A stretch of 9,656 nucleotides of DNA from Burkholderiales bacterium (GTDB taxonomy: Bacteria; Pseudomonadota; Gammaproteobacteria; Burkholderiales; Chitinimonadaceae), in contig JAFAKZ010000416.1 in assembly GCA_019234745.1 (NCBI GenBank), positions 1-9,656 on the forward strand. The letters run 5' to 3'. A program made the position numbers and the translations under genes. How positions within the stretch are numbered: position 1 is the stretch's first letter; every line of letters begins with the position of its first letter. Shown piece by piece: positions 1 through 6,113 of this stretch. The notes under the pieces are model-generated. The model saw only the letters and a list, made by a program, of their open reading frames with translations, was not told where the DNA came from and ran no database searches.

Positions 1-651
1 ACCACCATCGGCAACTACCTGCTGCCACGCGTGCTGGCGGAATTCCGCGACTCGCTGCCCACCACGGCGCAGGCCGGCTGGCAGGCGTCCGTCACCATCG
101 CCAATACGCTGGCCATCACCAATCTGGTCGCCAACTTCCAGCTCGACATTGGCTTGATCGAAGGCCCCTGCCACGAGCCGGAATTGACCGTGTTGTCGTG
201 GCTGGACGATGAGCTGGTGGTCGTCTGCGCACCGGACGACCCGCTGCGTCCGGCGCTTGGCAGCGGCCCGGTACAGCTCGACGAATTGCAGGACGCTGTG
301 TGGCTGCTGCGCGAGGCGGGTTCCGGCACGCGCGAGATCATCAACCAGGCGCTGATCCCACACCTGCACCGGCTGCGTTCGGGTATCGAGTTCGGCAACT
401 CGGAAGCTATCAAGCGCGCAGCGGCAGAGGGGCTGGGCATCACCTGCCTGTCACGCTGCGTGGTAGCCGATATGGTGGATAGCGGTGACCTCGTCGTACT
501 GAATACGGCACTGCCGCGCCTGAGCCGGCGCTTCCACTTGATCACGCATCGGCAGAAGGCGCCCACGCGCGGGCTGGCCCGATTGATCGAACACCTGTCG
601 CACTACCCCGACCTTACCGATTCCGCCAACTTCCAGGCCCACACCCGATGA
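1..651 (+). CDS. LysR-type transcriptional regulator, C-terminal effector domain (5' truncated by window edge)
   Basis: The frame is open from the first base and ends with TGA at 649-651, giving 216 residues. The protein begins TTIGNYLLPRVLAEFR, the usual opening of the LysR substrate-binding (PBP2) domain, so the HTH and linker lie upstream of the window. Other family signatures are GLIEGP, WLLREAGSGTRE and FGNSEAIKRAAAEGLGITCLSR read in pieces (the GSGTRE and SEAIK blocks). That combination is typical of the CysB/CbbR/YeiE-like branch. A regulator of this type binds DNA as a tetramer and senses a small anion or metabolite; the ligand cannot be read from the sequence. Its stop codon overlaps the start of the downstream GH13 gene (ATGA), which suggests co-transcription and translational coupling. 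The family is secure; the YeiE-like subgroup is an impression from motifs. Confidence 0.93.
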   Translation, partial: TTIGNYLLPRVLAEFRDSLPTTAQAGWQASVTIANTLAITNLVANFQLDIGLIEGPCHEPELTVLSWLDDELVVVCAPDDPLRPALGSGPVQLDELQDAVWLLREAGSGTREIINQALIPHLHRLRSGIEFGNSEAIKRAAAEGLGITCLSRCVVADMVDSGDLVVLNTALPRLSRRFHLITHRQKAPTRGLARLIEHLSHYPDLTDSANFQAHTR

Positions 652-2240
652 CCCGCTCCAATGAACTGAAACGCGTCGCCGGCGCCCTCGGCGCCGCCCT
701 GCTCAGCCTTGTAGCCCAGGCCGACAGCAGTCCCGATGTCGCCCCCGTCGCGCAGGAAGTGCACGCCAGCGCGCTCAAGCCCGACTGGTACCGCAAGGGG
801 GTGTTCATGGAAATCTATGTGCGGGGTTACCAGGACAGCAACGGCGACGGCAAGGGCGACCTGAAGGGGCTGACGCAGCGGCTGGACTACCTGCAGTCGC
901 TCGGCATCACGGGCCTGTGGCTCATGCCCATCTTCCCCAGCGCCGACCATGACCACGGCTATGCCATTACCAACTACCGCGACATCGAGCCCGACTACGG
1001 CACGCTGGCCGACTTCGATGCCTTCCTGGCCGCTGCGCACGCGCACGGCATGGGCGTGATCCTGGACTACGTGCCCAATCACAGCTCGGCCCAGCACCCA
1101 CTGTTCAAGGCTTCAGACGCCGATCCGGCCTCGCCCTATCGCGACTTCTATGTATGGGAAGCGGACAAGCCGGCTGGCTGGCAGGGCTTCCACGGCGACC
1201 CATGGCATGCGGGCCAGCATGGCTACTATTACGGCGTATTCAACGGCGGCATGCCGGACTTCAACTTCCGCAACCCCAAGGTGCTGGACTTCCACCTGGA
1301 CAACCTGAAGTTCTGGCTCAACCGCGGCGTGGACGGTTTCCGCATCGACGCGGCCGGCGTGCTGGTGGAAAACAGCAGGCTGGAATGGGAAAACCAGCCG
1401 GAGAACCACCAGGTGCTGCACCAGTTCCGCCAATTGCTGGACCGCTACGACAACCGCTATATGGTGGTCGAAGCACCCTCGGCGCCGGCTGAATTCACCG
1501 CGCCGGAATCCGCCGGCAGCGCCTTCGCCTTCGGCCTGCAGAAGCAGATCGTCGCCAGCGCCAACCAGGGTCGTGCCCTACCCGGTATGCTGGAATACTT
1601 GGCGCACTATCCGGTCGCCAATATGGGCACCTTCCTCGCCAACCACGACAGCTTCGCAGGCATTCGCCTCTACGCCGCCTTCGATGGCGACGAGCCGCGC
1701 TACAAGCAGGCTATTACCACCCTGCTGACGCTCCCCGGCATCCCCTTTCTCTACTACGGCGAGGAAATCGGCCAGGGCGGCTCCGACCCCGTCAAATACG
1801 ACGACCAACGCCAACGCGGCCCCATGAGCTGGGACGCCTCCACCGGCTTCACCACGGCCGACCAGCCCTTCCGCCCCTACGCGGGCAACCGGGCAAACCA
1901 CAACGTAGCACGCGAGAAGGCCAAGCCCGATTCCCTGCTCAATACCTATCGCACCCTTATCCATCTGCGCACTACCCACCCTGCCCTCTCAGTCGGCACG
2001 CTCAAGGTATTGAGCGACAAAGACGCTCCAATCCTTGCGTTTACACGCGAAGCTGGCGCCGAAAAGCTGCTGGTTGTCATCAACTACAGCGCAGCCGAAC
2101 ACAGCTGGACGCCACCGGCCGCGCTGCAACACGCCAGGCTCAAACACATCTATCCGGCCAGCGGGCCCGCTGACGACATCACGAAGACCATCCCACTCGC
2201 CCCTTTCGAGTCGGCCGTCTTCCAGATTGGCGAGCGATAA
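648..2240 (+). CDS. Exported GH13 alpha-amylase family glycoside hydrolase (alpha-glucosidase/trehalose-synthase-like)
   Basis: The product is 530 aa, a retaining alpha-glucan or alpha-glucoside hydrolase/transglycosylase with a (beta/alpha)8 barrel. Residues 1-26 look like a Sec signal peptide: a KR pair, a short hydrophobic run and an AQA-D cleavage site, so it probably acts in the periplasm or outside. A calcium-loop motif DSNGDGKGDLKG starts at residue 63. HGYAITNYRDIEPDYG (about 103-118) is close to the oligo-1,6-glucosidase/trehalose synthase block. Conserved region I is DYVPNH (140-145). Region II, GVDGFRID, has nucleophile D234. Region III has acid/base E275 in MVVEAP. Region IV, FLANHD, has D334. 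Near the C-terminus is a small beta domain (about 450-530) and no carbohydrate-binding module. The ATG lies inside the end of the LTTR gene (4-bp overlap) with no clear Shine-Dalgarno, so translation may depend on coupling. The signal peptide supports this start. Exact substrate specificity is not readable; maltose or oligo-glucosides are plausible. Confidence 0.95.
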   Translation: MTRSNELKRVAGALGAALLSLVAQADSSPDVAPVAQEVHASALKPDWYRKGVFMEIYVRGYQDSNGDGKGDLKGLTQRLDYLQSLGITGLWLMPIFPSADHDHGYAITNYRDIEPDYGTLADFDAFLAAAHAHGMGVILDYVPNHSSAQHPLFKASDADPASPYRDFYVWEADKPAGWQGFHGDPWHAGQHGYYYGVFNGGMPDFNFRNPKVLDFHLDNLKFWLNRGVDGFRIDAAGVLVENSRLEWENQPENHQVLHQFRQLLDRYDNRYMVVEAPSAPAEFTAPESAGSAFAFGLQKQIVASANQGRALPGMLEYLAHYPVANMGTFLANHDSFAGIRLYAAFDGDEPRYKQAITTLLTLPGIPFLYYGEEIGQGGSDPVKYDDQRQRGPMSWDASTGFTTADQPFRPYAGNRANHNVAREKAKPDSLLNTYRTLIHLRTTHPALSVGTLKVLSDKDAPILAFTREAGAEKLLVVINYSAAEHSWTPPAALQHARLKHIYPASGPADDITKTIPLAPFESAVFQIGER

Positions 2241-2265
2241 GCCAACCGACATAGGCTCGCCAAAC

Positions 2266-2294
2266 TTGCGCAAACGGCAAAGTGTGGATAGAAT
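2266..2294 (+). promoter_or_regulatory. Probable sigma-70 promoter of the tRNA-His gene
   Basis: A -35 element TTGCGC (2266-2271) and a -10 element TAGAAT (2289-2294) are separated by exactly 17 bp. The following bases, CACGCC, form a GC-rich discriminator of the kind common at stable-RNA promoters. The predicted transcription start is near 2301, about 50 bp before the mature tRNA 5' end, leaving a short leader for RNase P removal. Confidence 0.6.
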
Positions 2295-2352
2295 CACGCC
2301 TCTTTCCGTTGCGCCGACCCTGTCGTGCCACGCGAAACGACCAGTTTCCGGC

Positions 2353-2429
2353 GGTGGATGTAGCTCAGTTGGTAGAGTCCAGGATTGTGATTCCTGTTGT
2401 CGTGGGTTCGAGTCCCATCATCCACCCCA
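2353..2429 (+). tRNA. tRNA-His (anticodon GTG)
   Basis: A full cloverleaf can be drawn. The acceptor stem GTGGATG (2354-2360) pairs with CATCCAC (2419-2425). The extra G-1 at 2353, diagnostic of tRNA-His, pairs with C73 (2426). CCA is encoded at 2427-2429. The D stem is GCTC/GAGT, ending in a G-T wobble. The anticodon stem CAGGA/TCCTG (2380-2384/2392-2396) encloses TTGTGAT with GTG at 2387-2389. The T stem GTGGG/CCCAT (2402-2406/2414-2418) encloses TTCGAGT. It is a single tRNA gene with its own promoter and terminator. Confidence 0.98.
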
Positions 2430-2439
2430 TAAATAGCAG

Positions 2440-2475
2440 AAGGCCTTGATTTCTCACGAGATCGAGGCCTTTTCT
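2440..2475 (+). terminator. Intrinsic terminator of tRNA-His
   Basis: AAGGCCTTGAT (2440-2450) pairs with ATCGAGGCCTT (2461-2471), 11 bp with one G-T wobble, around a 10-nt loop. It is followed by TTCT after the stem's own terminal Ts. It begins 10 nt after the CCA end, the expected position for a monocistronic tRNA terminator. Confidence 0.8.
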
Positions 2476-2775
2476 ACGTCTGGAAGCCGTGGTTGCTACA
2501 CAGCCTGTTACACAAAACTATGTGAGCAGATACAGTCCAAGCAGCCTGAGGATACGGACGCCGCCTTCGCGCTCAAGACATTCGGTACGCCGGTGATTTC
2601 AGAAAGGAAAAGCTGTACTAGTCAGTATTGGGGGGCCAAGTCCAACGCCCCCCCAAACTCAGCCAGAGCAGCAGTAGCGGTAGACTGACAACCAGCCCGG
2701 TCAAGGCTGTGCTGCAGATTTTCCCCATTCATTCGATCCTGCGGTAGAGCATCTGCAGCGCCTCCTGGACTCCGA
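2476..2775. other. Non-coding interval between tRNA-His and the GST gene
   Basis: I find no convincing gene here. The open frames (80 aa on +, 83 aa on -) have no family resemblance and low-complexity composition. Two TACACA motifs lie 12 bp apart (2497-2502 and 2509-2514), each preceded by a pyrimidine-containing GCT or GTT. A GC-rich hairpin is at 2630-2653 (listed separately). Its location just downstream of a tRNA gene is a usual site for integrated elements, but no integrase remnant is recognisable. Confidence 0.5.
2630..2653. repeat. GC-rich perfect inverted repeat (stem-loop)
   Basis: GGGGGGC (2630-2636) pairs with GCCCCCC (2647-2653) around a 10-nt loop, CAAGTCCAAC. An outer TT/AA pair extends it if one C is bulged. 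No T-tract follows on either strand, so it is not a standard intrinsic terminator. It lies 123 bp beyond the stop codon of the minus-strand GST gene and could mark or protect the 3' end of that transcript. Confidence 0.6.
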
Positions 2776-3408
2776 TCAAGCCGCTGCGCTCGGTCGGCCC
2801 GAAACTGCGTCGTACCAGCGACGCAATGCTCCCAACTCCTCTGGGATCGGCAGATCGATCGCCTTGGCCGCAAAGTCGACCGTCACGAGCAGCGTGATAT
2901 CTGCGACCGAGAAGTCGTCGCCGGCCACGTAGGTGGACTGAGTCAAGTGGGCGTTGAGATCCCAGAACAGGTTCTTCACCCGTTGTGCGCCGCGCTCGAT
3001 CAAGGCCGGGATCTGCTCATAGTCGTGGGGACCCGCAATGGCTCGTCCTATCAGGCCAGCGGCCTTGTTGCGGATCGCTTCCATCACAGAAGCGAAGCCC
3101 TCCTGCTCGATGCGGCGATCCCACATTGAAACCAGGGCCTGTTCCTTCGGCGTTGTGCCAAAGAGTGATGGCGACGGGTAGACGTCGTCGATATAGCGGC
3201 TAATAACCGGGACCTCGCCAATCGCAGTGCCGTCGTCGAGAACCAGGGTGGGCACGACGCGGCGCGGGTTGATCGCGCGATAGGCGTCGCCATGCTGTTC
3301 GCCTTTGCCCAGATCGACCGGGATCAGGGAGAGCGCCAGACCCTTTTCGGCAAGCAGGATGCGCACACGACGCGAGTTAGGCGATGAGGTGGAGTGATAG
3401 AGCTTCAT
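2776..3408 (-). CDS. Glutathione S-transferase family protein
   Basis: The product is 210 aa, the normal size for a cytosolic GST. The N-terminal thioredoxin-fold domain (about 1-80) starts MKLYHSTSSPNSRRVRI, with candidate catalytic Ser8/Ser9, and has the conserved cis-Pro in VVPTLVLDDGT (P53). The all-helical C-terminal domain (about 88-210) contains the N-capping box and hydrophobic staple GDDFSVADIT (S167...D170). The G-site motif usually reads E-S before the next helix but here is GEVPVI (E65-V66), so the Ser that normally contacts the glutathione gamma-glutamyl group is absent. The enzyme should transfer or use glutathione on electrophiles; the substrate is unknown. The start is supported by GAAAGG about 8 nt upstream. 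It is the last gene of the minus-strand set, 39 bp after the SDR stop. Family is secure, role is not. Confidence 0.93.
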   Translation of the reverse strand: MKLYHSTSSPNSRRVRILLAEKGLALSLIPVDLGKGEQHGDAYRAINPRRVVPTLVLDDGTAIGEVPVISRYIDDVYPSPSLFGTTPKEQALVSMWDRRIEQEGFASVMEAIRNKAAGLIGRAIAGPHDYEQIPALIERGAQRVKNLFWDLNAHLTQSTYVAGDDFSVADITLLVTVDFAAKAIDLPIPEELGALRRWYDAVSGRPSAAA

Positions 3409-3447
3409 TGTGAATACCTTTCAAAGTTTGAGAAATGCGTGTTTGAT

Positions 3448-4194
3448 TCAGAGCTTGGAACCACCGTCTACGCGCAGCGTGTCGCCAGTGATCCAGCGTG
3501 CTTGGTCGGACGAGAGGAATGCGATGGCGTTGGCGATGTCTTCGGGCTGAGCCAGGCGTTGCAAGGCCTGCATACCCAAGGTCGCGTCACGACCGGCATC
3601 CGTCTTGGTGAAGCTGGACATCTCGGTGTCGACCACGCCGGGCGCGACCGCGTTGACGCGGATACCGCGCGGGCCAAGTGCAGCGGCCCAGTGCTTTGCC
3701 AACGTGTCGATCGCGCCCTTGGTGGCCGAGTACGCGGAAAGCGTGCCGACCGAAGCGTGAGCCGCCAGCGATGACAGCAGGACGATGCTGCTGCCCTTGC
3801 ACAGCGCAGGCAGCAGTTGCTGCACCAGGAAGAATGGGGCACGCACGTTGACGGCGAAGAGCGCGTCAAAGTCCTCGACCGTCGTCTCCTCGATCGACGC
3901 TACCCTGGCGATGCCGGCGTTGGCCACCAGCACATCGAGGCGTCCGCCGATGATGGTGCGCACGCGCTCGGCGAGCTGGTGCGGGCCATCCTGCGTGCGC
4001 AGATCGGCAGCGATCTTCTCGGCCTTGCCGCCAGCGCGACGAATCTCGTCGACCACTTCAGCCGCTTCCTTCTCGCTGCTACCGTAATGGACCAGGACTT
4101 GCGCTCCTGCCGCAGCCAACGCCAGGGCGGTAGCCCGGCCAATGCCGCGCGAGGCACCGGTAACGAGCGCAGTCTTACCTGTGAGTGAGTTCAT
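3448..4194 (-). CDS. SDR family NAD(P)-dependent oxidoreductase (FabG-like classical SDR)
   Basis: The product is 248 aa, the usual length of a classical short-chain dehydrogenase. The Rossmann cofactor motif TGASRGIG spans residues 12-19. HYGSS at the end of beta2 (36-40) suits NADP(H). NAG is at 92-94, the structural Asn is N116, and the catalytic set is S142, Y155, K159 in the YSATK motif. NAVAPGVVDT and the VDGG tail (242-245) are also typical. It interconverts an alcohol and a ketone or aldehyde; the substrate is not readable. An in-frame frame extends far upstream, but that extension is antisense-like to the hydrolase gene. The chosen ATG has GGAG 9 nt upstream and gives the canonical SDR N-terminus. 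It lies 32 bp downstream of the hydrolase stop, so the two are probably co-transcribed. Confidence 0.94.
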   Translation of the reverse strand: MNSLTGKTALVTGASRGIGRATALALAAAGAQVLVHYGSSEKEAAEVVDEIRRAGGKAEKIAADLRTQDGPHQLAERVRTIIGGRLDVLVANAGIARVASIEETTVEDFDALFAVNVRAPFFLVQQLLPALCKGSSIVLLSSLAAHASVGTLSAYSATKGAIDTLAKHWAAALGPRGIRVNAVAPGVVDTEMSSFTKTDAGRDATLGMQALQRLAQPEDIANAIAFLSSDQARWITGDTLRVDGGSKL

Positions 4195-4226
4195 AAGGGT
4201 CATCTCCAAAGACATTGAGGACTCGC

Positions 4227-5078
4227 TCAGGCGCTGGCCAGGCCTTCGTCCAGGAACTGCTGGGCGTGCGCAACGAAGCGCTCCGGGTACTGAAAGATCG
4301 AGCCGTGGTTGGCATCGGGATAAATCACCAGCTGCGCGTTGGGCAGGTGCTGCTGAAGCGTGAAGGAGTGCGCGGTCGGGATGATCACGTCGTTGCTGCC
4401 CTGAACAATCAGCGTGGGCTGCTTGATCGACTTCAGATAGGCGAGCGCCTGTTCGCCAGGCGCGATCCATTTGCCGATCGCCTCGCCCTGGGCGGCGACG
4501 GTCTGCGGACTCACTTCCGGATCACGATCCTGGCGGCGCCACTTGCGTTCGAGGAAGGCAAGGCCGGCCTTCTGACTGGCCGCCGACGGCGCGAAATGCA
4601 CGGCAAGCCACAGGTGCTCGGGCGGGTCGTAGCTGCCAGCGAAGATCTCCGCCGAACGGCTGGTGCTCATGTCGTTGCCGCGATGACCAGTGCCGACGAG
4701 GATGATCTTGCGAACGAGTTCGCCACCCTGAAGTGCAATCTCCTGCGCGACGAAGCCGCCGATCGAGATGCCCAGGACATCAACCTGCTGCAGACCGAGT
4801 GCTCGGATGAAGGCGAGTGCATTCGCACCCATTTCCGAAAAGCTGGCTGGCGTCTCGCCGGACGAGCTGGACACGCCTGCGTTGTTGAACAGGATCACTT
4901 CGCGCGTCTGGGCCAGGCCGTCGGTGACGGCCGGATCCCAGTAGTCCATGGTTCCGGTGTAGTGCTGGTTGAAGATGATCGGTACGCCACCGGCCTTGCC
5001 GAAGCGGCGATAGGCGAAGCGGATACCGTTGGCCTCGACGTACTGGGTCGGGGCAGTGTGATGGGTGAACATGTTCAT
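4227..5078 (-). CDS. Alpha/beta-fold hydrolase
   Basis: The product is 283 aa with no signal peptide, so cytoplasmic. The cap and core layout is that of small-molecule esterases, C-C hydrolases or haloperoxidase-like enzymes. The nucleophile elbow GISIGG puts Ser105 as nucleophile, with acid D230 in GSNDVIIP and base H258 in DANHGS. The oxyanion region reads FNQHYTGTMDYWDPAV (about 36-51) in place of the more common HG. VILFNNAGVSSSSGE (61-75) precedes the helical part. The frame stays open 26 codons further upstream, but the chosen ATG is preceded by CAGGA about 8 nt away and gives a normal N-terminus (MNMFTHHTAPTQYV). It is the second gene of the minus-strand set, 123 bp after the first SDR and 32 bp before the second. 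Catalytic competence looks intact; the substrate is unknown. Confidence 0.93.
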   Translation of the reverse strand: MNMFTHHTAPTQYVEANGIRFAYRRFGKAGGVPIIFNQHYTGTMDYWDPAVTDGLAQTREVILFNNAGVSSSSGETPASFSEMGANALAFIRALGLQQVDVLGISIGGFVAQEIALQGGELVRKIILVGTGHRGNDMSTSRSAEIFAGSYDPPEHLWLAVHFAPSAASQKAGLAFLERKWRRQDRDPEVSPQTVAAQGEAIGKWIAPGEQALAYLKSIKQPTLIVQGSNDVIIPTAHSFTLQQHLPNAQLVIYPDANHGSIFQYPERFVAHAQQFLDEGLASA

Positions 5079-5174
5079 GGTGGCGTTCCTGAGGTGGTTG
5101 GGCATGTAGCCTGTTGATGGCAAAGCGCTGCCCGGCCCCGGTGCAAATCGGGGCATTGTGTAGACGGAGAGATT

Positions 5175-5197
5175 GGCCGCGCCGAATGGGCGCGGCC
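5175..5197 (-). other. GC-rich stem-loop in the SDR-hydrolase intergenic gap
   Basis: GGCCGCGCC (5175-5183) and GGCGCGGCC (5189-5197) form a perfect 9-bp stem with a 5-nt loop. It begins 4 bp after the stop codon of the upstream SDR gene in the direction of transcription. The downstream bases on the minus strand read AATCTCTC, with no U-run, so full intrinsic termination is doubtful. It could attenuate transcription or stabilise the 3' end of the first cistron. Confidence 0.65.
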
Positions 5198-5201
5198 TAG
5201 T

Positions 5202-5948
5202 TCAGCCGGCGGTCTTGCCGCCGTCGACCGTGACGATCTGTCCGGTCATGAAGGCTGCAGCGTCGGATGCGAGGAAGTGCACGGCCGCCGCGATCTCGGC
5301 CGGCTTGCCGATACGGCCCAATGGCACACCCGAGACCAGGGCAGCCTTGTTCTCCGGCGTGCCGGTAAAGCGATCCAGCATGCCGGTGTCGGTTGGGCCA
5401 GGGGCTACGGCGTTGACCCGCACACCCGAGGCCGCTACTTCCAACGCAGCCGACTTGGTCATGCCTTCGACCGCGTGCTTGCTGCCGGCGTAGACCGACG
5501 CATAGGCCGCGCCTTCGTGGCCGTAGGTCGAGGAGATATTGATGATGCTGCCGCCCCCCTGAGCGGTCATTACACGTAGCTCATGCTTCATGCTCAGCAA
5601 CGTGCCCAACACGTTGGTGTCGAACGTAGCGGCATAGCTTTCGGCGGTTTGGTTGACGATCAGGCCGGGTTGACCTTCGGTGCCGGCGTTGTTGACGGCG
5701 ACATCGAGGCGCCCAAAGCGGGCGACAGTCTGATCCACCAGTTGGCGAACCTCATCGTCATGCCGCACGTCGGCCGGGATAAAGTGCGCATCGGCCCCCT
5801 GTTGCCGGAGCTCGGACTCCAGGGCCTTGCCTTCGGCTGGCCGACGGCCGGATATGACGAGACGGGCGCCTTTGTCGGCGAATGCCAGCGCGGTGGCGCG
5901 GCCGATGCCGGTCAGCGCGCCGGTGATGAGAATGACGGGGTGATTCAT
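5202..5948 (-). CDS. SDR family NAD(P)-dependent oxidoreductase (glucose-dehydrogenase/FabG-like classical SDR)
   Basis: The product is 248 aa. The cofactor loop TGALTGIG spans residues 9-16. SGRR (33-36) at the end of beta2 carries two Arg, which favours NADP(H). PADV has D60, NNAG is at 86-89, and the structural Asn is N112. The catalytic set is S140, Y153, K157 in YAGSK. NAVAPGPTDT and the VDGG tail are present. It should carry out a reversible alcohol/carbonyl oxidoreduction in the cytoplasm. The start has AAGGAG 7 nt upstream. It is the promoter-proximal gene of the minus-strand set and faces the LTTR gene across 165 bp. It is clearly a different SDR from the second one in this set: cofactor loop, beta2 end and active-site surroundings all differ, so a recent duplication is unlikely. 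Confidence 0.94.
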   Translation of the reverse strand: MNHPVILITGALTGIGRATALAFADKGARLVISGRRPAEGKALESELRQQGADAHFIPADVRHDDEVRQLVDQTVARFGRLDVAVNNAGTEGQPGLIVNQTAESYAATFDTNVLGTLLSMKHELRVMTAQGGGSIINISSTYGHEGAAYASVYAGSKHAVEGMTKSAALEVAASGVRVNAVAPGPTDTGMLDRFTGTPENKAALVSGVPLGRIGKPAEIAAAVHFLASDAAAFMTGQIVTVDGGKTAG

Positions 5949-6024
5949 GATAGGCTCCTTGAGGTATGACTACTTGCACATGGGACGACGGGCTGCTGCT
6001 GTTGTCTGGGAGCTGCTTAACTCG

Positions 6025-6062
6025 CTTCCATGGAAGAGAATGTAGGGATTTCCGCCTTGGAA
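6025..6062. promoter_or_regulatory. Candidate LTTR operator region in the divergent intergenic
   Basis: The shared region 5949-6113 holds two inverted repeats built from the same half-sites. The first is CTTCCATGGAAG (6025-6036), a perfect 12-bp palindrome. The second is TTCC-N5-GGAA (6050-6062), which fits the LTTR consensus T-N11-A exactly. Their centres are about 26 bp apart, roughly 2.5 helical turns. This layout resembles the recognition and activation sites bound by a LysR tetramer. I could not identify convincing -35/-10 pairs on either strand. Confidence 0.5.
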
Positions 6063-6113
6063 TAAAAAGACTTTGTAAGCTGGTGGGGATGCCTGAAAAG
6101 CATGGGAATGAGC

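Noticed and set aside
2446..2688. 80-aa plus-strand open frame after tRNA-His
   Set aside because: It starts inside the tRNA terminator hairpin and has no family resemblance; no Shine-Dalgarno.
2715..2775. AGGAGG followed by a 7-codon minus-strand ORF downstream of the GST gene
   Set aside because: The ribosome-binding-site match is good, but a 7-aa product ending at once in TGA is most simply chance.
2622..2873. 83-aa minus-strand open frame overlapping the GST 3' end
   Set aside because: It overlaps the GST gene in another frame, is Arg-rich and lacks any domain signature.
3448..4470. 340-aa long form of the second SDR
   Set aside because: The extra 92 residues are Ala/Arg-rich, overlap the hydrolase gene in another frame and lack SDR content. 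The ATG at 4194 has GGAG at good spacing.
4215..5117. 300-aa plus-strand open frame
   Set aside because: It is the antisense shadow of the alpha/beta hydrolase gene, which has a complete catalytic triad and a good ribosome binding site.
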